From Magnetococcales bacterium (GTDB taxonomy: Bacteria > Pseudomonadota > Magnetococcia > Magnetococcales > JADFZT01), in assembly GCA_015232395.1 (NCBI GenBank), contig JADFZT010000044.1, positions 1 through 39,561 on the forward strand: a stretch of 39,561 nt of DNA, written 5' to 3'. This document shows, one piece after another, positions 8,677 to 16,996 of the stretch. Position 1 is the stretch's first letter. The number at the start of each line of letters is the position of its first letter. The position numbers were made by a program, and so were the translations under genes. Below the pieces are notes generated by a model. It worked only from the letters and a program-made list of their open reading frames with translations. It was not told the DNA's origin and searched no databases.

Positions 8677-11600
8677 GAACGCTTCTCGATCCAGGCCATG
8701 GCCATGTTCAACAACACTTCATAATCCACCGGCTTGGAAAGATAGTCATCCGCTCCTGCCGCCAGGCATTTTTGGCGATCCTCCTTAAGGGCTTTGGCAG
8801 TCAGGGCGATAATGGGCACCCCCTTGAGAGTGGATTTTTGGCGAATCGCCTGGATCGCTTCGTAGCCGTTCATCTCCGGCATCATGATATCCATGAAAAT
8901 CAGATCGACAGGCTCCTTTTCGAGCTGTACAAGGGCTTTGCGGCCATTGAGGGCCTGGGTCACCCGGGCACCGTTCTGTTCCAGGGAGGAGGTCAAGACA
9001 AAAAGGTTGCGTGGGTCGTCGTCAACGATCAAAACATGCCGTCCGTTGAGACTTCTGTTGCCATCCAGAGCCAGGGTGCCGGGCCGAGGCTCCCCATCAG
9101 AGGTTGCAGCAGCCAAAAAGCGTTCGATATCCCGAAAAACCCGCTGACCGGCCTGAGGGGCATCTTGGATGACACTATCGGTAAAGTGGCGTAGCCGTAA
9201 GAGGCGCTCTTCATCCAACTTGGAACTACAGTAGATAATGATCGGAATGTTGGGTTGCCGGTTTTGCAATTTTTCACAAAATTCGAGGCAATCCATGTCG
9301 GCCAGGTCGTGATCGGTCAAAACCAGATCGAAACTCTCCTTTTCAGCCCAATCCAACCCTTCCTGGGCACTGTCCACAGCTATCAGAGAGCTGTCGGAGG
9401 AATCCACCTTTTCAGCCACCAAACCCTTCTTCAGGGCTGGGCCTTCGAGGATCAGAAAATTTTTGTACCCCACGCCCACGGCCTGCAACAGGGCTGTTTC
9501 CGCACTCTCAATCTGCCTTTCAGTGACCGGTTTTTGCAAAAATCCAATGACCCCCTTCTGGTCCAACAGGGCCTGATCCTTGTCCCGGGCGGAAATGATA
9601 TAGACCGGAATTGATTTCAGTTTGGAATCGGTCTTAAGACGCTCCAACACCTCCTCACCCGGCATATCCGGCAGTCCCAGATCAAGAATAATGCCTGCCG
9701 GACGATGTAGCTTGGCCATGGCAAGTCCAGCTTCTCCACTCAGAGCTGACAAGGTGTTGCGGCTGTTGAAACGATTGATGGAGGCGATGTTTTCCTGAAA
9801 AAGGGGATCGTCATCAATCACCAGAATCGACCCTTCCTCATCTTCCGATGGAGGAGGGGAATGATGCTGTTCCAGAGGCTGGGTAGGCTGGGGCTGTGGC
9901 AAAGGGTGAGGCTGGGACTGAGGCTGGGACTGGGAAAGTTTCACACCTGACGCTTGCCGTAACGGGGAGAAGGTGTCCTGACTGGATGCTGGCTGCTCAG
10001 GCAGGAGCAGCGTGAAGGTGCTGCCTCTTCCTTCCTTGCTCTGCACCTCAATCACCCCGTCCAGCAGCTCAACAAATTTTTTGGTAATGGAGAGCCCCAG
10101 GCCTGTTCCACCATACTCCCGGGAGATGGAACCATCCACCTGACGAAAGGCCTCGAAAATCTGTTCCAGATCGTTTTTGGGAATACCGATACCGGTATCG
10201 GAAACCGAAATATTCAGAGGCCGTTTGGGGATGCCACTGGCTTGAAAAGCCAATGTCACCTGCCCTTGATGGGTAAACTTGAAAGCGTTGGAGAGAAGGT
10301 TGCGCAACACCTGGACAAGTTTGTGGCGATCACTGGTAATTTCGCCCTGATAGTCATTTTGCACCACCCAATCGAGCTTTTTTTCCTGGGCGCCATCGGC
10401 GAACAGTCCCTGCATCTCTCCAGCCAGATCCTCAGTGGAAAAACGCTCCAGATGAATCTCCATGCGACCGGCTTCGATCTTGGAGAGATCCAGAATATCG
10501 CTGATGAGCCGCAGCAGATCGTTGCCAGCGTTATGTACCACCTGGGCGCGTTTGATGGTCTCTTCATCCAGCTTGCCATCCTCGTTTTTACTCATCATCC
10601 TGGAAATGACGATGATGGCATTCAGGGGGGTACGCAACTCATGGGACATGTTGGCCAAAAAGTCGGACTTGTAGCGGTTGGCCTCCTCCAGCTGCTGGGC
10701 ACGGATGTTGATCTCTTCCTGGGATTTGCGCAGGGTGGCGTTGTTGCGGCGTAACTCTTCGGATTGCTGTTCCACCTGTTGCCGCTGTTCCTCCATCTGG
10801 GCATTGGCCTGTTGCAACTCTTCGGTCTGCTGTTGCAGCTGCTGTTGCTGCTCCTCCATCTGGGCATTGGTCTGCTGCAACTCTTCGGTCTGCTGTTGCA
10901 GCTGCTGCTGTTGCTCCTCCATCTGGGCATTGGTTTCCTGAAGCACACGGCTCTGCTCTTCGGCCTGTTTAAACGCCTCCTCTGACGTTTTCAGAAGATT
11001 GGTGATACGGTCTCTTTGCAGAGCGGAATAGAGATAAGCCGCCACCACATTCATGGCTTCATCCAAAAAACGGCGTTTGTTATCGCTAAAAAGTTCCGGA
11101 GAAGCCACCTCCAGCACCCCATGCACCTCACCCTCATACAGGAGGGGCAGGGTGTAGGTGTTCAGTGGTGGGGTTTCCACCGTGCCGGTGGTGAGCAGTG
11201 CTTGATCCCGTTTGATGTTTTTGAGCAAAATCGGCTGTTTTTCCAGAGCCACCTGACCAACGGCCCCTTCGCCCAAGGCAAAACGGCTATGGAGGGCATC
11301 CCGATCGGTAAACATAAAGCTGCCTATGAGAACCAGGGACTTCGCTTCCTCCCGGTCATGCTCCAGAACAAAAAAAGCCCCATGCCCGGCCATGACATAA
11401 CGGCAGATAAAGGCCGTAGATCGTGCAGCCAGTTCATTTAGTTTCAGGTCACCGGAGAGTTGCTGGGAAAGCTGGGTCAGACCGCTGTTGAGCCAATCCT
11501 GTCGGCGACCCACCCGCTGGTTTTCTTCCAGGGTTGCTGTCATGTTGTTGATGGCATGGCCCAACAAATCTTTTTCCGAGAGCACTTTCACCCGTTGGGA

Positions 11601-12851
11601 ATAGTCCCCGGAGGAGATGGTATTCACCTGCTGGGAGAGGGCTTCCATATTGAACATCAACCGTTGGGTGGAGGAGAGCATGCGACCGATTTCATCGGCA
11701 TGGCGGTAGACGATCGCCTCTCGGGAAATTTCCCCTTCACCCAGATGCTCCAACTGCCGGGTAATGGCGGCCAGGGGTTCCAGAATCTGGCCAATGGCCA
11801 CACGGCTGGCTACGACCACGACCAGAATGGTGATGGCCAGGATGGTAAAAAAAACGGTGACAAAGGTGTCCAGCTGCCCCAACACCCCGGCCTCCTTCAC
11901 CATCCCTACCAGATACCAATAGTGCTCCCGGTCGGCGGTGTTGGGATAAATGCGATGAAAGCTGATCACATTTCCCTGCCAAACCAACGTCCCCCGATCC
12001 TTCTGAAGGCGGTCAAAGATCTCCGGAAAATCATCCTGAAAATTGTTGGGATGACCGATCAGATGTCCCCAGGAGCGGCCTGGATCGGGGTGGAGAAAAT
12101 AGTCCCCTTTTTGAGATATCAAAAAATAGTCACTGTTTTCATCCTGATTGGCCTTCCGCACAAAATCGAGCAGATGGTCAGCCAAAACATTGATCACCGC
12201 CACGCCATATTTGACATTGTTGTCCCCCACCACCGGCTGAGCATAGCGGATCACCGGGACAAAAGGCTTTTCGATCTTGCCAAATTCGGTATTCAGATCC
12301 AATTGTGAGACAAAAAGCCCCCCCTTATCCAAAGCAAATGTCTCTCGAAAATAATCGGCATGGGCGTTGCCCTGAAGGTCAAGGCCGCTTTCAGAGTTTA
12401 CCTGGCCACTGCGATGGTCGTAGCGAATTTTGATCTGCTCCTGCCCCTCCTGATCCAAAAAACTGATTTTGTAATAGTCGTCGTGGGCTGCCAAAAATGA
12501 ACGCACGGTATCCAGAGTGACTGATTTCCAATGTTGTCCCTTGTCCATCACTCCCAGATCCTGCCAGTAGAGAAATTGGTTGAGGGCATGGTGGTGGGAA
12601 ATAAACTGTAGATCGTAGGGAACCCCCAGGAGATATCCTTCAATATAATTCGCTACATCACGGGTTCGTTCGGAGACCAACCCCTTGGCCTTGCTGAGAT
12701 AGGCATCACTGGCGTTGATGTAGCCGTAGTAGCCCACCGCTGACAGGGAAAAAAACACGATGGAATAGAATAGCAGGGAGAGTTTGGCCCGCACCCCCAT
12801 CCGACTCAACAAAAAACCCGTTTGACGGCGGTCAACACCCGATTCACTCAT
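8673..12851 (-). CDS. Large membrane hybrid histidine kinase, Cache-HAMP-GAF-coiled coil-HisKA-HATPase-REC x3
   Basis: This 1392-residue inner-membrane sensor kinase has TM1 at 23-45, a periplasmic Cache-like region (46-330), TM2 at 332-354, HAMP (355-410), GAF (480-620), and a Gln/Glu-rich coiled coil with 21-residue tandem repeats (635-700). HisKA follows (His737 in LANMSHELRTPLN), then HATPase (790-930; NLLSNAFKFT, DTGIGIP, GGTGLGL) and a Gln/Pro-rich linker (about 960-1000). Three receivers end the protein: REC1 (1005-1120; LVIDDD, LDLGLPDMPG), REC2 (1130-1245; acidic pocket lost, TDHDLADMD retained), and REC3 (1275-1390; LIVDDDPRN, FMDIMMPEMNG, LSKPVD). GGGAGG lies 7 bases before the ATG at 12851. 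It shares an operon with CheB-CheR and another hybrid kinase. The signal is unknown. Confidence 0.93.
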   Translation of the reverse strand: MSESGVDRRQTGFLLSRMGVRAKLSLLFYSIVFFSLSAVGYYGYINASDAYLSKAKGLVSERTRDVANYIEGYLLGVPYDLQFISHHHALNQFLYWQDLGVMDKGQHWKSVTLDTVRSFLAAHDDYYKISFLDQEGQEQIKIRYDHRSGQVNSESGLDLQGNAHADYFRETFALDKGGLFVSQLDLNTEFGKIEKPFVPVIRYAQPVVGDNNVKYGVAVINVLADHLLDFVRKANQDENSDYFLISQKGDYFLHPDPGRSWGHLIGHPNNFQDDFPEIFDRLQKDRGTLVWQGNVISFHRIYPNTADREHYWYLVGMVKEAGVLGQLDTFVTVFFTILAITILVVVVASRVAIGQILEPLAAITRQLEHLGEGEISREAIVYRHADEIGRMLSSTQRLMFNMEALSQQVNTISSGDYSQRVKVLSEKDLLGHAINNMTATLEENQRVGRRQDWLNSGLTQLSQQLSGDLKLNELAARSTAFICRYVMAGHGAFFVLEHDREEAKSLVLIGSFMFTDRDALHSRFALGEGAVGQVALEKQPILLKNIKRDQALLTTGTVETPPLNTYTLPLLYEGEVHGVLEVASPELFSDNKRRFLDEAMNVVAAYLYSALQRDRITNLLKTSEEAFKQAEEQSRVLQETNAQMEEQQQQLQQQTEELQQTNAQMEEQQQQLQQQTEELQQANAQMEEQRQQVEQQSEELRRNNATLRKSQEEINIRAQQLEEANRYKSDFLANMSHELRTPLNAIIVISRMMSKNEDGKLDEETIKRAQVVHNAGNDLLRLISDILDLSKIEAGRMEIHLERFSTEDLAGEMQGLFADGAQEKKLDWVVQNDYQGEITSDRHKLVQVLRNLLSNAFKFTHQGQVTLAFQASGIPKRPLNISVSDTGIGIPKNDLEQIFEAFRQVDGSISREYGGTGLGLSITKKFVELLDGVIEVQSKEGRGSTFTLLLPEQPASSQDTFSPLRQASGVKLSQSQPQSQPHPLPQPQPTQPLEQHHSPPPSEDEEGSILVIDDDPLFQENIASINRFNSRNTLSALSGEAGLAMAKLHRPAGIILDLGLPDMPGEEVLERLKTDSKLKSIPVYIISARDKDQALLDQKGVIGFLQKPVTERQIESAETALLQAVGVGYKNFLILEGPALKKGLVAEKVDSSDSSLIAVDSAQEGLDWAEKESFDLVLTDHDLADMDCLEFCEKLQNRQPNIPIIIYCSSKLDEERLLRLRHFTDSVIQDAPQAGQRVFRDIERFLAAATSDGEPRPGTLALDGNRSLNGRHVLIVDDDPRNLFVLTSSLEQNGARVTQALNGRKALVQLEKEPVDLIFMDIMMPEMNGYEAIQAIRQKSTLKGVPIIALTAKALKEDRQKCLAAGADDYLSKPVDYEVLLNMAMAWIEKRS
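10750..10938 (-). repeat. 63-bp tandem repeats encoding 21-residue coiled-coil units
   Basis: Three copies repeat with exactly 63-bp period; the landmark CTGGGCATTGG is at 10797, 10860 and 10923. Each encodes three heptads of the type NAQMEEQQQQLQQQTEELQ. Two copies are almost identical and the third is diverged, indicating recent duplication. The array lies inside the signalling helix between GAF and HisKA. Confidence 0.9.
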
Positions 12852-12863
12852 GGTGTGGCCTCC

Positions 12864-13820
12864 CTATCGCAGTTGCTGAATCAAACGCAGTTTGCGGATG
12901 ATCCATTGCAGGAGTTGATGGACTTCAGCAGGGGTTTTGGCCTCATGAATCCGAGCCGGTGGCGTGATGGTGCGGGTCAACTCCAACGACGCCTTGATGG
13001 TCTGCAACTCGGCCAGAGACATCCCCACCATGTTGAACACATCGTCAGGTGCGACTCCACTCTTTTTATGGAAGGCTGAAAAATCAGTACGGGGAATGCC
13101 CAGATCCCTTTGCAGGCGTTGGATTTCCTGCATCAGATCAAAGGTGGCTATAAGAGATTTTTTCGGTTTTACCGCTGCCAACTTGGCCGGGGGGAAAGAG
13201 GTGTCTTCCAGGTTCAGGCGCGCCAAAACAGTGGAAACATCCTCAAAAATACGCATTACCTCTGCAAAAACGTGGGAGGGACTGATCACCTCCTCATTCA
13301 ACACCTCCATCGCCAGGGATGCTTCATGCAATTTATTGAATGCATCAATGGGCCGTTTGCCGATCACAAGAGTTGGTTCTTCAATTGACCCCTCGATATC
13401 GAGACGTTTTTTGATGATCGCAATTTCCGTCAGCACCCGCTGGGTCTGTTCATAGACCAGGGCCGGATCCAAATGAAGAACCGGCTCCATGGCGCTGGGG
13501 GGAATGGCTGGAAGCGCATTTTTGGCTCGAAACACGTTGAGCTTGACCAAAATAAAATAGGACTTTTGCCACACTTGGCGAGGATGCAATGCCGCTTTGA
13601 AGGGCTCGGGCCGGGTCAATTGGACGGGAATATGGAAGTGCTCGTGAAGTAGCTTAATCTCACGCACAATACGCTGGGCCTGGAAATAGACTTCGGAAGT
13701 GGAAATTTCCGCAGCCTGCACAGGGGTGACGATCATGATGACAATCACCATCGGCAACCAAAATCGCCAACAACTTCGCCCGTTCAACATCCTGGGCCGA
13801 CAGGCCATAAAAGGGGTCAT
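12864..13820 (-). CDS. Secreted helical-repeat protein of unknown function
   Basis: I do not recognise this 318-residue protein. It has a basic N terminus and a hydrophobic segment ending in VQA-AE (about 20-38), which looks like a signal peptide, so it should be periplasmic or outer-surface. The mature part is all helical by appearance and contains about five related units near 40, 120, 180, 225 and 265. They resemble S-x-V-Y-x4-R-I-x2-E-I-x2-I-x2-R-L-x-I, for example SEVYFQAQRIVREIKLL and ALVYEQTQRVLTEIAII. It starts 3 bp after the CHASE3 receptor gene (GGAG in the overlap region) and ends 12 bp before the large kinase gene. A role as a periplasmic partner of one of these sensors is inferred from position only. 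Confidence 0.8.
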   Translation of the reverse strand: MTPFMACRPRMLNGRSCWRFWLPMVIVIMIVTPVQAAEISTSEVYFQAQRIVREIKLLHEHFHIPVQLTRPEPFKAALHPRQVWQKSYFILVKLNVFRAKNALPAIPPSAMEPVLHLDPALVYEQTQRVLTEIAIIKKRLDIEGSIEEPTLVIGKRPIDAFNKLHEASLAMEVLNEEVISPSHVFAEVMRIFEDVSTVLARLNLEDTSFPPAKLAAVKPKKSLIATFDLMQEIQRLQRDLGIPRTDFSAFHKKSGVAPDDVFNMVGMSLAELQTIKASLELTRTITPPARIHEAKTPAEVHQLLQWIIRKLRLIQQLR

Positions 13821-13823
13821 CCG

Positions 13824-14870
13824 TCATCTCCCTGCGGTTTTTCGGAGCATAAAAAATCCCAGCAGCCCAGCCAAAAAAGCACTCAGCAGGGTGTAGGCCA
13901 AGCCGACCTCTCCAACCCGTTCGGTTCGTCGACTGCGCGTTCGGTAGAGTTGGCGTTCAACATCGATAAATTGGGTCATTTTTTTTCGAAAGGTGTCCAT
14001 CCGCTGCTTGCCCATTTCCGATTCGACCATCGTGAGGATATCCTCAATGGACTTTTGACTTCGGTTCATCTCCCGACGGGCCTTAATTTCCGGGGTGGCG
14101 GCCTGATTGATCCACCGTTTTGTCTCCTGGAACAGCACTTCGATCAGCCCAAGAAATTCCATGGGTAGGTTTTGCCTTTCGGCATGGTCTCTCAAGGCGA
14201 GTAGAAATGAATCCAGCTTATCCCGTCCATGGTGATAGGGTTCCAAAAACGCCTCATCCCCCGTCACCAGGAAGCCCCGCTCACCGGTCTCCATATCCAC
14301 CATGGCCTTGGCTACCCGGAGGGTCAGCAAACGGCCCCATTGGTCGGAAAGCTTCTCAAAGGTCTGATCGATACGGTCCAGCTGGAGACGGATGCCATCG
14401 AGGATGTTTTTCCCGGTTTTTTTGAGCAACAAGTGTTGCAAAAAATTCGCATCCACCTGGCTCACACTCACCTGGCGACGGGCTTCAATCCCGGGAATGG
14501 CCGCCTGTTCCTGCCAATCATGGATGAGTTTTTTTATTTCGAGAGCCTGTTGTTGCTGGGAAGGGTTGTCGCTGACCAGTTCTGTCAGGTGACGGAGGGA
14601 GTTGTCGATTTGATTGTTGGCCTGGTGGTAAGGTTCCAAAAAATGTTCTTTGCCGGTCAACAGGAAACCGCGCAGGGCCGTTTCCATATCAATTACCAGC
14701 TTTTCAACCTTGCCCCCTTGTTGAATGACCTGACCGGTGTGTCGCACCCAGCCATTATTGCGCTGAACCAAATAGACGGTAACACTGCTCACCACCCCCA
14801 CCAACAAAATCAAAATCAGAGGGGCTGATGCCTGGAGCAGGCGCTTGCCTGCCGGGTATTTAAAAACCAT
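13824..14870 (-). CDS. Membrane receptor with two CHASE3 domains and no output domain
   Basis: This 348-residue protein has TM1 (13-35), two consecutive CHASE3-like four-helix sensor domains, and TM2 (about 320-342) followed only by a few basic residues. The signature repeats clearly: VIDMETALRGFLLTGKE near 58 and MVDMETGERGFLVTGDE near 190, each followed by FLEPY. CHASE3 is normally the extracellular sensor of kinases, cyclases or MCPs; here no cytoplasmic output exists. It probably works through the kinase encoded two genes downstream. AGGTGG lies 7 bases before the ATG. It is the first gene of the operon, about 110 bp from a good promoter. Confidence 0.88.
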   Translation of the reverse strand: MVFKYPAGKRLLQASAPLILILLVGVVSSVTVYLVQRNNGWVRHTGQVIQQGGKVEKLVIDMETALRGFLLTGKEHFLEPYHQANNQIDNSLRHLTELVSDNPSQQQQALEIKKLIHDWQEQAAIPGIEARRQVSVSQVDANFLQHLLLKKTGKNILDGIRLQLDRIDQTFEKLSDQWGRLLTLRVAKAMVDMETGERGFLVTGDEAFLEPYHHGRDKLDSFLLALRDHAERQNLPMEFLGLIEVLFQETKRWINQAATPEIKARREMNRSQKSIEDILTMVESEMGKQRMDTFRKKMTQFIDVERQLYRTRSRRTERVGEVGLAYTLLSAFLAGLLGFFMLRKTAGR

Positions 14871-15227
14871 ATCATGCCACCTTTTTCACACCTCCCAAAC
14901 AGCTCAAACCCGGGGGAGGGGGATTCCATTCCAAAGCCAAGCAAGGCCTGCCAATCAGGCACCCAAAAGCCAGACCAGAGCCCACCCATCATAATCCCCG
15001 CTTATCAGAACATCAATTCATGATTCCCCTAAAATGATTGGAAAACGGGTATTGGATTTGTAAAAGATTTGCCAAGGTTAAAATGGATGAGAAACCATCA
15101 ATAAAAGGGCAAAAACGGCTCAAAAAAAGCCGCCCTGCCGGTCATACAGGCAAGGCTCTGCCAGAGGCTGGCGGTGACAAGTCAGTCAGGGCTCATCCAA
15201 AAGGCGGGGAGGTGGTCAAGGAAGCCA
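14871..15227. other. Intergenic region carrying the promoter of the CHASE3/kinase operon
   Basis: These 357 bases separate two minus-strand transcription units. A plus-strand frame (15038-15298) has no ribosome-binding site and runs into the LON gene antisense; I do not call it. A sigma70-like promoter lies at 14988-15016. The region after the LON stop (15227 down to about 15110) shows only short, imperfect hairpins. Confidence 0.6.
14988..15016 (-). promoter_or_regulatory. Sigma70-type promoter for the five-gene signalling operon
   Basis: On the minus strand TTGATG (15011-15016) and TATGAT (14988-14993) are separated by exactly 17 bases. The predicted start is near 14981, giving a leader of about 110 bases before the CHASE3 receptor. 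Confidence 0.6.
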
Positions 15228-15800
15228 CTATTCATCCAGTTCGATATAGGTGGATCGGCCCTGATAGCGGAAGATCACCCGGGTCTTTGCGAGCTTGATA
15301 CCGTTGACGATGGTGCCCGCCTCCAGGCGCTCGGTCTGGACCCGTTTGCCAAGCAGGGCCTGGACATACTCCGCCACCGGCACACCCAACCCTTCGGCCA
15401 CCTGATAATCCATGGGACCGGCATCTTCTGAATGAGTTTCTCTGGACATCGATTGATTCCTTGGGGGTAGGGGAGAGACAAGAGCCATCATCAGGCCATC
15501 CGCTTGAACCCAGGTGCGATGGATACGGATGGGGCGCTCCCCTAAAACCGTAATACCAAGCAGACCATCGGGAAGGGTGTCAAAATCGACAATGGTGGCC
15601 AGGGTGGCATGGGAAACCACCGTTGGGGTCTCGCCCACCTCATGGCCGGATAAAATACGCACAATTCCGAAAGCTTCCTCTTTTCCAGCCACCCGCTTGA
15701 TCATCTCCAGATAACGGGGCTCAAAAATACGCAAGGAGAGCCGCTGGCCGGTCTTAAGTTCCGAGCCCAAGGGAAAGAGGGGAATTTCCATCTCACTCAT
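15228..15800 (-). CDS. LON substrate-binding-domain protein (no protease domain)
   Basis: This 190-residue cytosolic protein matches the N-terminal LON/PUA-like domain (PF02190 type) of Lon protease: it starts IPLFPLGSELKTGQRLSLRI, then FEPRYLEMI near 27-35 and AFGIV. The AAA+ and serine protease parts are absent, as is normal for small stand-alone LON-domain proteins. A disordered stretch rich in Ser, Arg and Glu (about 110-127) precedes the C-terminal helices. AGGAGG lies about 10 bases before the ATG at 15800, and the gene overlaps the MscS stop by 4 bp. The cellular role of such proteins is not settled. Confidence 0.9.
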   Translation of the reverse strand: MSEMEIPLFPLGSELKTGQRLSLRIFEPRYLEMIKRVAGKEEAFGIVRILSGHEVGETPTVVSHATLATIVDFDTLPDGLLGITVLGERPIRIHRTWVQADGLMMALVSPLPPRNQSMSRETHSEDAGPMDYQVAEGLGVPVAEYVQALLGKRVQTERLEAGTIVNGIKLAKTRVIFRYQGRSTYIELDE

Positions 15801-16858
15801 GAATGGGGGGCCTCCTGGTGGTACTGCACATGGGAGACGATGGGCAGTTTGATATCCCGTTTGGCCAGTTCATCCCAGGCCTTGCGGCGAAGCCCTGATT
15901 CGAGCCCTGCCTTGTCGTAAAAAGTCTCACTCCAAAAACGCAGGGTAAACTGGATGCTAAGCTCAAGATAGTTGGCAATCAGCACCTCGGGAGCTTTGGG
16001 GTCATGCAATATTTTGGGATTGTCCACAGTGGTGGCCAGCAACGCCTCAATCACCTGATCGGGATGATACTGGTTGGAAATATAAAAGTGGATGGCGTGA
16101 CGACGAACAGGATTGGGCCAGCTCATGTTGTGCATGCTGGCTGCGGCCAGCTTGGAGTTGGCCACCACATAGACATGACCGGCTGTGGAGCGAATCCGGG
16201 TCTCCCGCCAGTTGGTGGCGATCACCTCTCCGGCCAACACCCCATCGGGAAATTGCGATGAAGGCAGCATGATCCATTGGGAGGGCACCACAGAGTGAAC
16301 CATGTTGAGGGAGATCCCTGCCAACAGATCGCTCAACGTGGATTTAAGGGCCATGCTCAAAACCACGGAAAACATCGCCCCCGAAGCGAGCAGCGAAGCG
16401 GGATGCCAGGCAAAAACAGTTTGCCCGATGGCGATTCCCGCAGCCACCATGGCCAGCCATCGCAAAATGGTGAACAGCAGGTTGGGAACCGGATTGCCCC
16501 GCAGGTGAGCTGAATGCCGAACACCATATTCGATGGTGTTGATCAACAATGCACTGGCCCAAAACAGCAACCAAAACTCACTGAGTTGACCCTCGATTTG
16601 AATAATTTTTTTGGAAAAAACGTCTAAACCCAGCCCCTCCAAAAGCAAAAAATCAACATGCACAAACAGCGTCAGACAGAAGATATAGATCGTCTTGACA
16701 ACACGCTGTAGGTTTCTCTTTTTTTCAACAATCTGAATATTGCCTTTTTTAATCTCATCCGATTTGACTTTTCCTGGAAAAATATTCGACACCATTTCTG
16801 CGATCAATAATATGGCCAACATAATGCCAATATCGAACAGTATATCCGTCTTATTCAT
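15797..16858 (-). CDS. MscS-family mechanosensitive ion channel
   Basis: This 353-residue inner-membrane channel is predicted to release solutes on hypo-osmotic shock. About five membrane helices are visible (6-26, 52-74, 92-110, 128-146 and the pore helix about 155-185). The pore helix is followed by the MscS beta domain with DGVLAGEVIATNWRETRIR and the typical VYVVANSKLA (about 230-240). The C-terminal alpha/beta domain extends to near 345. It begins with ATG at 16858, with AGGAAA about 9 bases upstream, and ends overlapping the LON-domain gene by 4 bp. The 138-bp upstream gap shows no convincing promoter. Confidence 0.9.
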   Translation of the reverse strand: MNKTDILFDIGIMLAILLIAEMVSNIFPGKVKSDEIKKGNIQIVEKKRNLQRVVKTIYIFCLTLFVHVDFLLLEGLGLDVFSKKIIQIEGQLSEFWLLFWASALLINTIEYGVRHSAHLRGNPVPNLLFTILRWLAMVAAGIAIGQTVFAWHPASLLASGAMFSVVLSMALKSTLSDLLAGISLNMVHSVVPSQWIMLPSSQFPDGVLAGEVIATNWRETRIRSTAGHVYVVANSKLAAASMHNMSWPNPVRRHAIHFYISNQYHPDQVIEALLATTVDNPKILHDPKAPEVLIANYLELSIQFTLRFWSETFYDKAGLESGLRRKAWDELAKRDIKLPIVSHVQYHQEAPHS

Positions 16859-16996
16859 GACTTTTTCCTGTTTGACTTAATGACAGGCGAGCATCTCCCG
16901 ATTTGCTCAAGCCCAAGGTGACCACATCACCTGCATCCTGACAGAGTATCCCCCCCGTTAGCGGATGATCTCTTATGCCCTACCATCCATTCCCAG

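Noticed and set aside
14938-14953. Possible sigma54 promoter (TGGCAGGCCTTGCT on the minus strand)
   Set aside because: The GG and GC dinucleotides are two bases too close for the -24/-12 spacing; a better sigma70-like promoter lies nearby.
15038-15298. 86-codon plus-strand frame upstream of the LON-domain gene
   Set aside because: No ribosome-binding site, overlaps the LON gene antisense, and occupies the promoter region of the divergently oriented operon.
16916-16932. 6-bp stem hairpin (AGGTGA/TCACCT) after the last pilin gene as terminator
   Set aside because: The stem is short, lies about 65 bp past the stop and has no T-run.
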